Assembly (NCBI GenBank): GCA_021775805.1
Contig: JAJFHD010000042.1
Span: 1 to 33,915, forward strand
DNA length: 33,915 nucleotides
Reading direction: 5' to 3'
DNA from: Alphaproteobacteria bacterium
GTDB lineage: Bacteria > Pseudomonadota > Alphaproteobacteria > Rhizobiales > JAJFHC01
Numbering within the stretch: the stretch's first letter is position 1; every line of letters starts with the position of its first letter. Positions 26,664-33,188 of this stretch are shown piece by piece. The notes below the pieces were generated by a model, which worked only from the letters and a program-made list of their open reading frames with translations, was not told the origin of the DNA and searched no databases. Both the position numbers and the translations under genes were made by a program.

Positions 26664-27755
26664 GTGAAAAACACAAATGTTGTTTCCATTGCAATCATTG
26701 GCGTGATTTCGCTGATCGGCACGTCGCCAACCCACGTCAAGGCCGCCGAGAAACCAATTGGCATTCTGCTTGCTGGCGGAGACATATCATCGTGCAAGAA
26801 CAACTACGAATGGAAACAGTATGCCAACAAGACCGGTGCAATAATTCGTGACGAAATTTCCAAAGCATCCGCCGCTGAACCGCCCATTCCGGTAAGGGTA
26901 CTTGCTTTGGGCGACCTCGCTTATCGCAAGGGCACGGAATCGGAATTCAAGTGTTATTCGGAGCGCTGGCGCGGGTTTGACGACGTCCTTCGGCCTGTTC
27001 CGGGTAACCATGAATATTTGTCTCCTGGAGCCGGACCATATTTCGACCATTTCTCAGCCAACACGTTCGTTCATCAACAGGCGAATGACAAACCCTATAT
27101 TAAGGGCTATTTCACCGAAAAATTCCCAAACGAGAAGGGTCCCTGGTTGCTAATCGGTCTCAATTCGCACTTGAGGTCGCTCGAAAGTCCGTTCGGAAAG
27201 GCGGTAGCTGAAGAGGCCATTTCTGACCAGCGGAACTGGCTACGAACTCAACTCGGTGCCCACAATTCAATTCCCTGTGTGATTTCATTTTGGCATGCGC
27301 CGACTTTTTCATCCGGCCAGCATGGCCATGTTCCATACCGGCCGACCAGTTCGAAATTGCCGCTTGATTCCGGACGACCCATGCAAGGGGAGTTGCGCAT
27401 TCTCTATGAGCATGGCGCTACAGCAATCTTTGCGGGACATGATCACAATTATGAGCAGTTCAGGCGCCACGATGCCGACGGCAATAAGGCGGACGATGGC
27501 CTACGGTCCTTCGTCGTCGGCACTGCTGGGTCTCTACTCACCAACGATTTCTATGAGAAAATCTGGGACATTTCCGACGGTGGGCCTTTCGGCAAAGGCA
27601 AGCTTGGCAATGGTGGCCAGGGTCTGCTCAAGATCAGTCTCTTCGAAAATCGATACGAGTGGAGATATCTCTCAATTGGAGGCGCGGAGCGCCTGCCGCA
27701 GGAGATGCGCAAACTCACAAATGGAGACCGTTGCAACACTCGCAGGTCACCGTAG
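26664..27755 (+). CDS. Exported purple-acid-phosphatase-like metallophosphoesterase
   Basis: A 363-residue enzyme with a signal peptide of about 27 residues (VKNTNVVSIAIIGVISLIG, with cleavage after HVKA or HVKAA). The calcineurin-like core shows all seven metal ligands expected for purple acid phosphatases: Asp40, Asp84 and Tyr87 (LGDLAY), Asn115 (PGNHEY), His211 (WHAP), and His259 and His261 (GHDHNYEQF). It should hydrolyse phosphate esters in the periplasm or outside the cell. The GTG at 26664 is preceded by AAGGA at 9 nt; a TTG at 26583 would give a longer head that hides the signal peptide. It lies 98 nt after the VanY gene and is AT-richer than the surrounding genes. The substrate is unknown; no Pho box was seen in front. 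Confidence 0.82.
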   Translation: MKNTNVVSIAIIGVISLIGTSPTHVKAAEKPIGILLAGGDISSCKNNYEWKQYANKTGAIIRDEISKASAAEPPIPVRVLALGDLAYRKGTESEFKCYSERWRGFDDVLRPVPGNHEYLSPGAGPYFDHFSANTFVHQQANDKPYIKGYFTEKFPNEKGPWLLIGLNSHLRSLESPFGKAVAEEAISDQRNWLRTQLGAHNSIPCVISFWHAPTFSSGQHGHVPYRPTSSKLPLDSGRPMQGELRILYEHGATAIFAGHDHNYEQFRRHDADGNKADDGLRSFVVGTAGSLLTNDFYEKIWDISDGGPFGKGKLGNGGQGLLKISLFENRYEWRYLSIGGAERLPQEMRKLTNGDRCNTRRSP

Positions 27756-27930
27756 CAGCGCTTGTGCGACTAACGATGGATACCCTCAGCGGGCGTAGTC
27801 TTGTCCCCCCGATTCGGTCTCTGACCAAATCGACGATGTGTTGTCTGTCGGTCTTCAGCGAGAGGGAGATGAGAGACGTCGAAACGCCAACAGCACGCTC
27901 CCGAGTTCGCGGCCCAAGCGCTGCTGACAC

Positions 27931-28887
27931 TCAATGCACCATCTCCGGCGCCTGACGGAACTGGCGGCGGTAGGTGGCGGGGGCGGTTTCGAACTGTTTC
28001 TTGAAGACACGCCCGAAGGCCGCTTCCGAGTGATAGCCCGTACGTTCCGCGATTTCGATGATCGGCGCGTTGGAGTCGGCCAGCATCTGGCGGGCGACCT
28101 GCATGCGCCAGAAGGTGATGTAACCCAGCGGCGTGGTCGACAGGGTTTCGGAGAACTTTGTCGCAAACGACGTGCGGGACATTCCGGCCATGTCGGAGAG
28201 CGTTTCCAGGGTCCAGGGGAAACCCGGATCCTTGTGTATGGCGCCGAGCACGCGGGCAATGTTGGGGTCGGCAAAACCGGCAAGTACCGGTTTGTCGGCG
28301 CCGTCGGAATCGAGATAGGTGCGCAGGGCCTGGGCGAAGATGATCTCCGACAGCTTCAAGGCGATCAGGTCGCTGCCCATCTGGCCACGGCCGGCTTCGA
28401 CGCCGATGACCCTGAGCGTGTTCTCGAGCCAGTTGCCTGTCGCCTCGCCATAGTTGCGGATGTGGATATAGGCGGGCAATGCGGTGACCAGCGGATGCCT
28501 GGCATGTTTGTCGAAGGCAAAATGGCCGCAGACCAGCTGGGTCTCGTGATTGGTGCCGAACTCGCCATAGACAAGCGTACCGCTGCCTGTGAAGCCGGCC
28601 TTCTCGACCACTTCGTCGAGCAGGAGCGCCTTGTTCTCGGTGGTCGGGTCGCAGAACAGCGTATGGCTTGCCCCTTTGGTGATGATGATCAGGTCGCCCT
28701 GTTCCAGAAGCACGGCGTCCGATTCGCCGTCGACCCGGACAAAACACCGGCCACGGTGGGCGAAATGGAACCGTGACACGTCCTCGAAGGACGGCACCTT
28801 GATGCTCCACGGAGAGGTAAACGACGTGCGGAAATAGAGCGTGCCCGTCAGTTTCATCAGGGCAAGAATATCACTCAACAAATCCAT
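27931..28887 (-). CDS. AraC family transcriptional regulator (cupin-type sensor domain)
   Basis: A 318-residue regulator. The N-terminal cupin-like sensor (about 10-190, DLLSDILALMKLTGTLYFRT, RFHFAHRGRC, GDLIIITKGASH) matches the cupin_6 type of AraC proteins. The C-terminal double helix-turn-helix includes WTLETLSDMAGMSRTSFATKFSE (cut at the end here) and APIIEIAERTGYHSEAAFGRVFKK, ending APATYRRQFR. The ATG at 28887 has GGAG 7 nt upstream; the frame extends to 29049 without support. It is divergent from the DUF4142-cupredoxin pair, the likely target, with a 191-bp space between. The ligand is unknown. It is convergent with the phosphatase gene; the 175 bp between them hold nothing I recognise. 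Confidence 0.9.
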   Translation of the reverse strand: MDLLSDILALMKLTGTLYFRTSFTSPWSIKVPSFEDVSRFHFAHRGRCFVRVDGESDAVLLEQGDLIIITKGASHTLFCDPTTENKALLLDEVVEKAGFTGSGTLVYGEFGTNHETQLVCGHFAFDKHARHPLVTALPAYIHIRNYGEATGNWLENTLRVIGVEAGRGQMGSDLIALKLSEIIFAQALRTYLDSDGADKPVLAGFADPNIARVLGAIHKDPGFPWTLETLSDMAGMSRTSFATKFSETLSTTPLGYITFWRMQVARQMLADSNAPIIEIAERTGYHSEAAFGRVFKKQFETAPATYRRQFRQAPEMVH

Positions 28888-28933
28888 CGCGTTTCTCCAT
28901 CGTACCGTCGACACATTACACCGCAATTTCGAA

Positions 28934-28979
28934 ATTGGAAGACATTCGGACGATCGGTCAAGTTTTTCGAACTTCCAAT
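28934..28979. promoter_or_regulatory. Inverted repeat in the AraC/DUF4142 divergent promoter region
   Basis: ATTGGAAG (28934-28941) and CTTCCAAT (28972-28979) form a perfect 8-bp inverted repeat with 38 bp between centres. Each arm is directly preceded by TTCGAA on the plus strand (TTCGAA is itself a palindrome). The 38-bp spacing is between 3 and 4 helix turns. A regulator-binding pair is plausible. A second hairpin, CACGCA (29017-29022) with TGCGTG (29040-29045), lies just before the DUF4142 ribosome site. Confidence 0.45.
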
Positions 28980-29078
28980 CATTCATATGCCGACCGTTTC
29001 TATGTTCAGTGTGGATCACGCAAGGAGGCGCCTGCTGCCTGCGTGACAAACCGAACCCTGAACTAAAGGAACATCACC

Positions 29079-29609
29079 ATGAACATCAGAAACGCGATCC
29101 TGGCCTTGACAGCCGCTCTGGCGCTCGCCACCGGTCCCGCACTGGCCCAATCGCCTAAAGACCTGAACGATCTCGAGATCGCCCATGTGGCCTACACCGC
29201 CGATAACATCGATATCCGGTACGCGCATCTGGCCCTGGCAATTTCGAGCAACCCGGCGATTCACGAATTCGCCTGGACAATGATCCGCGACCACACGGCG
29301 GTCAATGAACAGGCGCTGGCCCTGCTCGGCAAACTGAATGCCCAGCCCAAGGACAATTTTCTGAGCAAGTCCCTGATGGAAGGCGCCGACAAGCTGGTCG
29401 ACGAAATGAGCAAGTTGCGCGGGGCGGCCTTCGACAAGCGCTATGCCGAGAACGAACTTGGCTACCACAAGGCGGTCAACGACCTGGTCGAGAACACGTT
29501 CATTCCCAATATCGAAAACGGCGAGGTCAAGTCGCTGTTCCAGGCCGGCCTGGAAATCTTCAAGGTCCATGAAGGCCACGCGGAAATGATGGTCAAGGCC
29601 GTCAACTGA
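29079..29609 (+). CDS. Exported DUF4142 protein
   Basis: A 176-residue protein with a clear signal peptide (MNIRNAILALTAALALATG, cleaved after ALA) and the helical pattern of DUF4142: DLEIAHVAYTADNIDIRYAH, FAWTMIRDHTAVNEQAL, LGYHKAVNDLVENTFIP and a closing EGHAEMM. The histidine- and glutamate-bearing helices recall ferritin-like four-helix bundles, and metal binding is possible but unproven. AAAGGA lies 7 nt before the ATG. Its TGA is followed directly by the ATG of the cupredoxin gene, so the two are translated together and probably act in the same periplasmic process. Confidence 0.85.
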   Translation: MNIRNAILALTAALALATGPALAQSPKDLNDLEIAHVAYTADNIDIRYAHLALAISSNPAIHEFAWTMIRDHTAVNEQALALLGKLNAQPKDNFLSKSLMEGADKLVDEMSKLRGAAFDKRYAENELGYHKAVNDLVENTFIPNIENGEVKSLFQAGLEIFKVHEGHAEMMVKAVN

Positions 29610-29978
29610 ATGACGACGCCTAACAGACGTCAGGTCATCACGGGTGTCGTGGCAGCGCTTGCTGCCACGGCCCTTTTCCCGCAAACCGCGCGCCGCGCAG
29701 CCGCGAGCGTCCGCCAACCGGCAAATCATGAAGTTAAGATTTCGAACTTCAAATTCTCACCCGCTGTATTGAAGGTGCGCCCCGGCGACACCATCACGTG
29801 GATCAACCGGGACATAGCACCCCATACCGCCACAGCACGGGACAAGAGCTGGACCACCGGCAGGATTGGCCGGAACGGAAAAGACAGCGTGCTGGTTACA
29901 AAGGAATTCGCGCTTGAGTACTTCTGCAAGTTTCACCCGGTCATGAAAGGCATGCTGGAGATTGAAATCGAGCCGTGA
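29610..29978 (+). CDS. Amicyanin-like cupredoxin with Tat-type leader
   Basis: A 122-residue small blue copper protein. The leader has a twin-arginine NRRQVITG followed by a hydrophobic run and an ARRAAA region, so export is probably by Tat. The mature domain starts EVKISNFKFSPAVLKVRPGDTITW. All four type-1 copper ligands are present: His72 (APHT), Cys106, His109 and Met112. The Cys-x2-His-x2-Met spacing is that of amicyanin rather than plastocyanin (Cys-x2-His-x4-Met). It should carry electrons in the periplasm. The start codon follows the DUF4142 stop with no gap. The partner oxidase or dehydrogenase is not in the window. Confidence 0.88.
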   Translation: MTTPNRRQVITGVVAALAATALFPQTARRAAASVRQPANHEVKISNFKFSPAVLKVRPGDTITWINRDIAPHTATARDKSWTTGRIGRNGKDSVLVTKEFALEYFCKFHPVMKGMLEIEIEP

Positions 29979-30033
29979 CACTCCGGTTGGGAACCGTCAT
30001 TGATGGCGTTACGGGATTGGGGTAAACCCTCAG

Positions 30034-30051
30034 GGAATTACTCATAATTCC
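30034..30051. promoter_or_regulatory. Perfect hairpin just upstream of the GcvT-family gene
   Basis: GGAATTA (30034-30040) and TAATTCC (30045-30051) form a 7-bp inverted repeat with a CTCA loop, 13 bp before the ATG at 30065. It occupies the place where the ribosome site should be, and no good Shine-Dalgarno sequence lies between it and the ATG. It may be an operator or a translation-control hairpin. Confidence 0.45.
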
Positions 30052-30064
30052 GTCCGGCATCTTC

Positions 30065-31228
30065 ATGAAAAAACCCAATTACGCATCCTCACATTCGACT
30101 GTCCGCATCAGCGCCAAGCGCTTCGAACAATCGCCCTACTATGAGAAGTACGGTGCGCCGGACACGGTTCTTGGTGTCTATGCCCGGCGTTTCTATGCCC
30201 TGTCGCTGGGTGATGATCCGATCGAGAAATACTGGACGTTGCGACGCAAGGCTATGCTGTTCGATGTGCCTGAGCGTCCGATCGAGATTGCAGGACCGGA
30301 TGCCCTGGCCCTGCTCGAACACGTCTTTGCCCGGCCGGTTTCCAGCCTTAAAGTCGGGCGGGCGCGCTATGCCATCGCCTGTGCACCCGACGGCGGGATC
30401 ATCATGGACGGCGTACTCATCCGCTTGGACGGCGACCGTTTCTGGTATGTCCAGGCCGACGGCGAATTCGACAACTGGCTCGGCGCCCATGCAGAAGGTC
30501 TGGATGTCACGATCAGCGACCCGAAATCCTGGGTTCTACAAATCCAGGGACCCAATGCACTGAAGGTGTTGCAGGCGGCGACGGACGGCGCGCTTGACGA
30601 GACATTCGGGTATTTTCACGCGGCCATGTTCGAGCTCGGCCGCCAGCAGGCGCTCGTATCGCGGACCGGCTGGACCGGGGAACTGGGTTTTGAGGTCTAC
30701 AGCCAGGGGTCGTCCACGGACTGCCCTGCCCTGTGGGACTATCTGATGGACTGCGGCCGGCCCCACGGCATGGAGTACGCCAGCCTTGAATCCATGGGCA
30801 TCCGGCGCATCGAGGCCGGCATTCTCGACAACGGTTCGGACATGGACCCGACCATGACACCGTTCGAGGCAGGACTGGGAGCGTTTGTCGATCTGGAAAA
30901 ACCCGGTTTCGTTGGCCGTGACGCTCTTCTCAGGGCCGACAGGAAACCGCTGCTCTTCGGGCTGACTTGTGCAAGCGAAACCCCGTTTGCGGATCTTGAG
31001 GTGTGCGACGGCGGCACGACCGTGGGCCGCATGACCGCGGGGGCCTGGTCGCCCTATCTGGAGTGCGGCATCGGCTATGTGCGGTTCGACGAGGCCGGGG
31101 ACTGGCTTGGGCGCACGGTTTCGCTGCGGGCGAGAGATGGCGCGTTGCATGCCTGCGAGGTGGTCGACCTCCCCTTCTACGATCCGGAAAAACGCATTCC
31201 ACGAGGCCTGGACACGGATGTTCCGTAG
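30065..31228 (+). CDS. GcvT-family aminomethyltransferase-like protein
   Basis: A 387-residue protein of the folate-dependent aminomethyltransferase/YgfZ-like family. The N-terminal GCV_T domain has VLGVYARRFYAL, MLFDVPERPIEIAGPDAL and VGRARYAIACAPDGGIIMDGV. SRTGWTGELGFEVY is a strong family signature. The C-terminal barrel has KPGFVGRDALL, ending YDPEKRIPRG. Members include glycine cleavage T protein, dimethylglycine and sarcosine oxidase parts, DMSP demethylase and aryl O-demethylases. It is too diverged for me to say which, and gcvH/gcvP are absent, so it is unlikely to be the glycine cleavage enzyme. It stands alone on the plus strand and converges on the FAD oxidoreductase. Confidence 0.83.
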   Translation: MKKPNYASSHSTVRISAKRFEQSPYYEKYGAPDTVLGVYARRFYALSLGDDPIEKYWTLRRKAMLFDVPERPIEIAGPDALALLEHVFARPVSSLKVGRARYAIACAPDGGIIMDGVLIRLDGDRFWYVQADGEFDNWLGAHAEGLDVTISDPKSWVLQIQGPNALKVLQAATDGALDETFGYFHAAMFELGRQQALVSRTGWTGELGFEVYSQGSSTDCPALWDYLMDCGRPHGMEYASLESMGIRRIEAGILDNGSDMDPTMTPFEAGLGAFVDLEKPGFVGRDALLRADRKPLLFGLTCASETPFADLEVCDGGTTVGRMTAGAWSPYLECGIGYVRFDEAGDWLGRTVSLRARDGALHACEVVDLPFYDPEKRIPRGLDTDVP

Positions 31229-31256
31229 ACTCCCGGACAACCCTCTCAACATTGTC

Positions 31257-31336
31257 ATCATCGGGCGCCGCCCCGATGATCTACGGCCTGCCCTACTTGG
31301 AGATGGTCTGCAGATTGCCGGATCACGTCCGGCAAT
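31257..31336. repeat. Extragenic palindromic repeat between convergent genes
   Basis: Two perfect inverted repeats lie in the 136-bp convergent space: ATCATCGGG/CCCGATGAT (31257-31265 and 31272-31280, 6-nt loop) and ATTGCCGGA/TCCGGCAAT (31314-31322 and 31328-31336, 5-nt loop). On the minus strand one frame reads SVIAGRDPAI, nearly the SVIAGLDPAI phrase that commonly arises when alphaproteobacterial intergenic repeats are translated. It may also act as a two-way terminator, though without T runs. Confidence 0.68.
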
Positions 31337-31364
31337 GACAGAGGCGGTGCAGTACATCCGTGCA

Positions 31365-32447
31365 TCACTCGCCGGGCAGGCGCTTGGTCTTGAAGAACAC
31401 CGTGTTCGCCAAGGCGCGGAAAAGCGGATTGCCGATCATGAGATCGAGCGCCAGATCAGGGGCCGCGTTTTCCAGGGTCCAGCGCAGGATGTGTTTGAGA
31501 CGGAAGCGCGGATAGACTTCAGCCAGGACAGCGGCGGGGTCGGGACCGGCGTTGCAGTCGTGATCGACAATCAGGTTGGCCAGCAACTCACCATAATGAA
31601 GGGCAGTGTGAATGCCGCCGGCGGACAGGGGCGATACGGTTCCCGCCGCGTCGCCCAACAGGATCGCACGGTCCCTGGTGAACGGCGAGACCACGCCGCC
31701 TACGGGTATGAGACCACCCCGGCGTGCTGTGACGCCGGCTTGGCTCATGTCGAACAGGGGCGCGACATGAGCGACGAAACGGTCGATGTCGGGCTTTGCC
31801 GGCATCCTTGTGGCCAGGCCGATTTGTGTGATGCCGACACCGGGTATGACCCAGCCCAAGTAGCCAGGCGCAAACGTCTTGCCAAGAAAACAGTGGAATG
31901 CCTGGTCATCGGCCATGGCAACATTCTCGAACTCCGCCTCGACGCCCAGCAGGTATTCCCGGTTCTGTCCAAGCGACAGGTCTGCGGCGACCTTCGAGCG
32001 GGGGCCGTCGGCGCCAACCAGCCAGCGGCAACTAAGCCCCGTGCCGGCAATGGCGTACCGCTCATCGCGGTAATCGGCATGGACATAAGGCGTGTCGAAG
32101 CGCACCTCGACACCGGCATCGACGGCACTTTGCGTAAAATGCGCCATCATGGCGGGCGTGTCTGTGGCCAGGAAAAAGTAGCTGTCGGAGTCGATGCGAA
32201 GGGACCGCATGGAGGGTGAATAGAGCCTGACGCCGGTGATGCGCCGCACGAGAGTGTCGGGCAAGGCTGTGATGTCGGCGGCTTCACGCACAAGAATGCC
32301 GGTTGTGTGCATGCCAATGCCGGGCGCGCTTTTTCGCTCAAGGACGACAACGCTGTGGCCACGCTCCGCCAGCACCCTGGCGCACGCAAGTCCCGCAAAA
32401 CCCGCACCCACGACCACAACATCGACATGCATATCGGCTGCGATCAT
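31365..32447 (-). CDS. FAD-dependent oxidoreductase (geranylgeranyl reductase-like)
   Basis: A 360-residue flavoprotein. The FAD-binding Rossmann motif VVGAGFAGLACARVLAERG starts at about 12, with the ribose-binding Glu at 37 (VVLERK). GADGPRS is at 145-151 and the second FAD motif GDAAGTVSPLSAGGI at 265-279. Together they fit the geranylgeranyl reductase/squalene-epoxidase-like group, which reduces isoprenoid double bonds or hydroxylates substrates. The ATG at 32447 has GGAAGGG about 9 nt upstream; an ATG at 32432 is a weaker choice. It follows livF by 30 nt and is probably cotranscribed with the transporter. The substrate is unknown. Confidence 0.83.
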   Translation of the reverse strand: MIAADMHVDVVVVGAGFAGLACARVLAERGHSVVVLERKSAPGIGMHTTGILVREAADITALPDTLVRRITGVRLYSPSMRSLRIDSDSYFFLATDTPAMMAHFTQSAVDAGVEVRFDTPYVHADYRDERYAIAGTGLSCRWLVGADGPRSKVAADLSLGQNREYLLGVEAEFENVAMADDQAFHCFLGKTFAPGYLGWVIPGVGITQIGLATRMPAKPDIDRFVAHVAPLFDMSQAGVTARRGGLIPVGGVVSPFTRDRAILLGDAAGTVSPLSAGGIHTALHYGELLANLIVDHDCNAGPDPAAVLAEVYPRFRLKHILRWTLENAAPDLALDLMIGNPLFRALANTVFFKTKRLPGE

Positions 32448-32477
32448 ACCTGCATGCCCTTCCGCAGAAAAAGGGGA

Positions 32478-33188
32478 CTATCGGTCAAGCCCTATGAGCC
32501 CGGCAAGTTTGTCGGCATCAGCACCAAGCTCGGCACTTGCGCCATCATAAACGATTCGGCCCCGATCAAGCACGATGGTCCGTTCGCTGAATCCCAGTGC
32601 AACGCGGGTGTTCTGTTCGACCAGGACCATGGTAAATCCGCCCTCGTTGCGCAGGGTTACCATGGCTTCCTGCAGTTGCTCGACAATCACGGGTGCCAGG
32701 CCTTCGCTTGGTTCGTCCATCAGCAGCATGGACGGGTTGCCCATGAGCGCGCGGCCGATGGCGAGCATCTGCTGTTCGCCACCGGACAGCTGATTGCCGC
32801 GGTTGCCACGCCTGGCATCGAGATTGGGAAAGAATTCGAACACCCGGGCAGCCGTCCAGTCGCCGCTGCCACGGGCGGCGACTTCCAGATTCTCCTGGAC
32901 GGTGAGGGAGGGAAAAATCTCGCGTTCCTGGGGTACGTATCCAAGGCCTGCCGCGACGCGTGTGTGTACGGCAAGCCCTGACAGGTTCCTGGAGCCCAGC
33001 CGGATCTCTCCCTTGTGCAAGGTGGTGTGGCCCATGACCGTATCCAGCAAGGTTGTCTTGCCAACGCCATTGCGCCCGATGATCGAGACGCTGCTGCCCG
33101 GCTGCACCGAGAGATTGACGGACTCCAGTACGACGGTTTCGCCGTAACCAGCGTCGACGTCGACCAGTTCGAGAGCGGTGTCAGACAT
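32478..33188 (-). CDS. livF: Branched-chain amino acid-type ABC transporter ATPase (LivF)
   Basis: A 236-residue ATPase of the HAAT importer family. Walker A GRNGVGKTT is at 38-46, followed by the LivF-like region GLGYVPQEREIFPSLTVQENL. The signature LSGGEQQMLAIGRALM and Walker B LLMDEPSEGLAPVIVEQ are intact. The ATG at 33188 overlaps the livG stop by 8 nt. The transporter family carries branched-chain amino acids but also urea, amides and aromatic acids, so the solute is open. The permease and binding-protein genes are presumably beyond the right edge. Confidence 0.93.
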   Translation of the reverse strand: MSDTALELVDVDAGYGETVVLESVNLSVQPGSSVSIIGRNGVGKTTLLDTVMGHTTLHKGEIRLGSRNLSGLAVHTRVAAGLGYVPQEREIFPSLTVQENLEVAARGSGDWTAARVFEFFPNLDARRGNRGNQLSGGEQQMLAIGRALMGNPSMLLMDEPSEGLAPVIVEQLQEAMVTLRNEGGFTMVLVEQNTRVALGFSERTIVLDRGRIVYDGASAELGADADKLAGLIGLDR

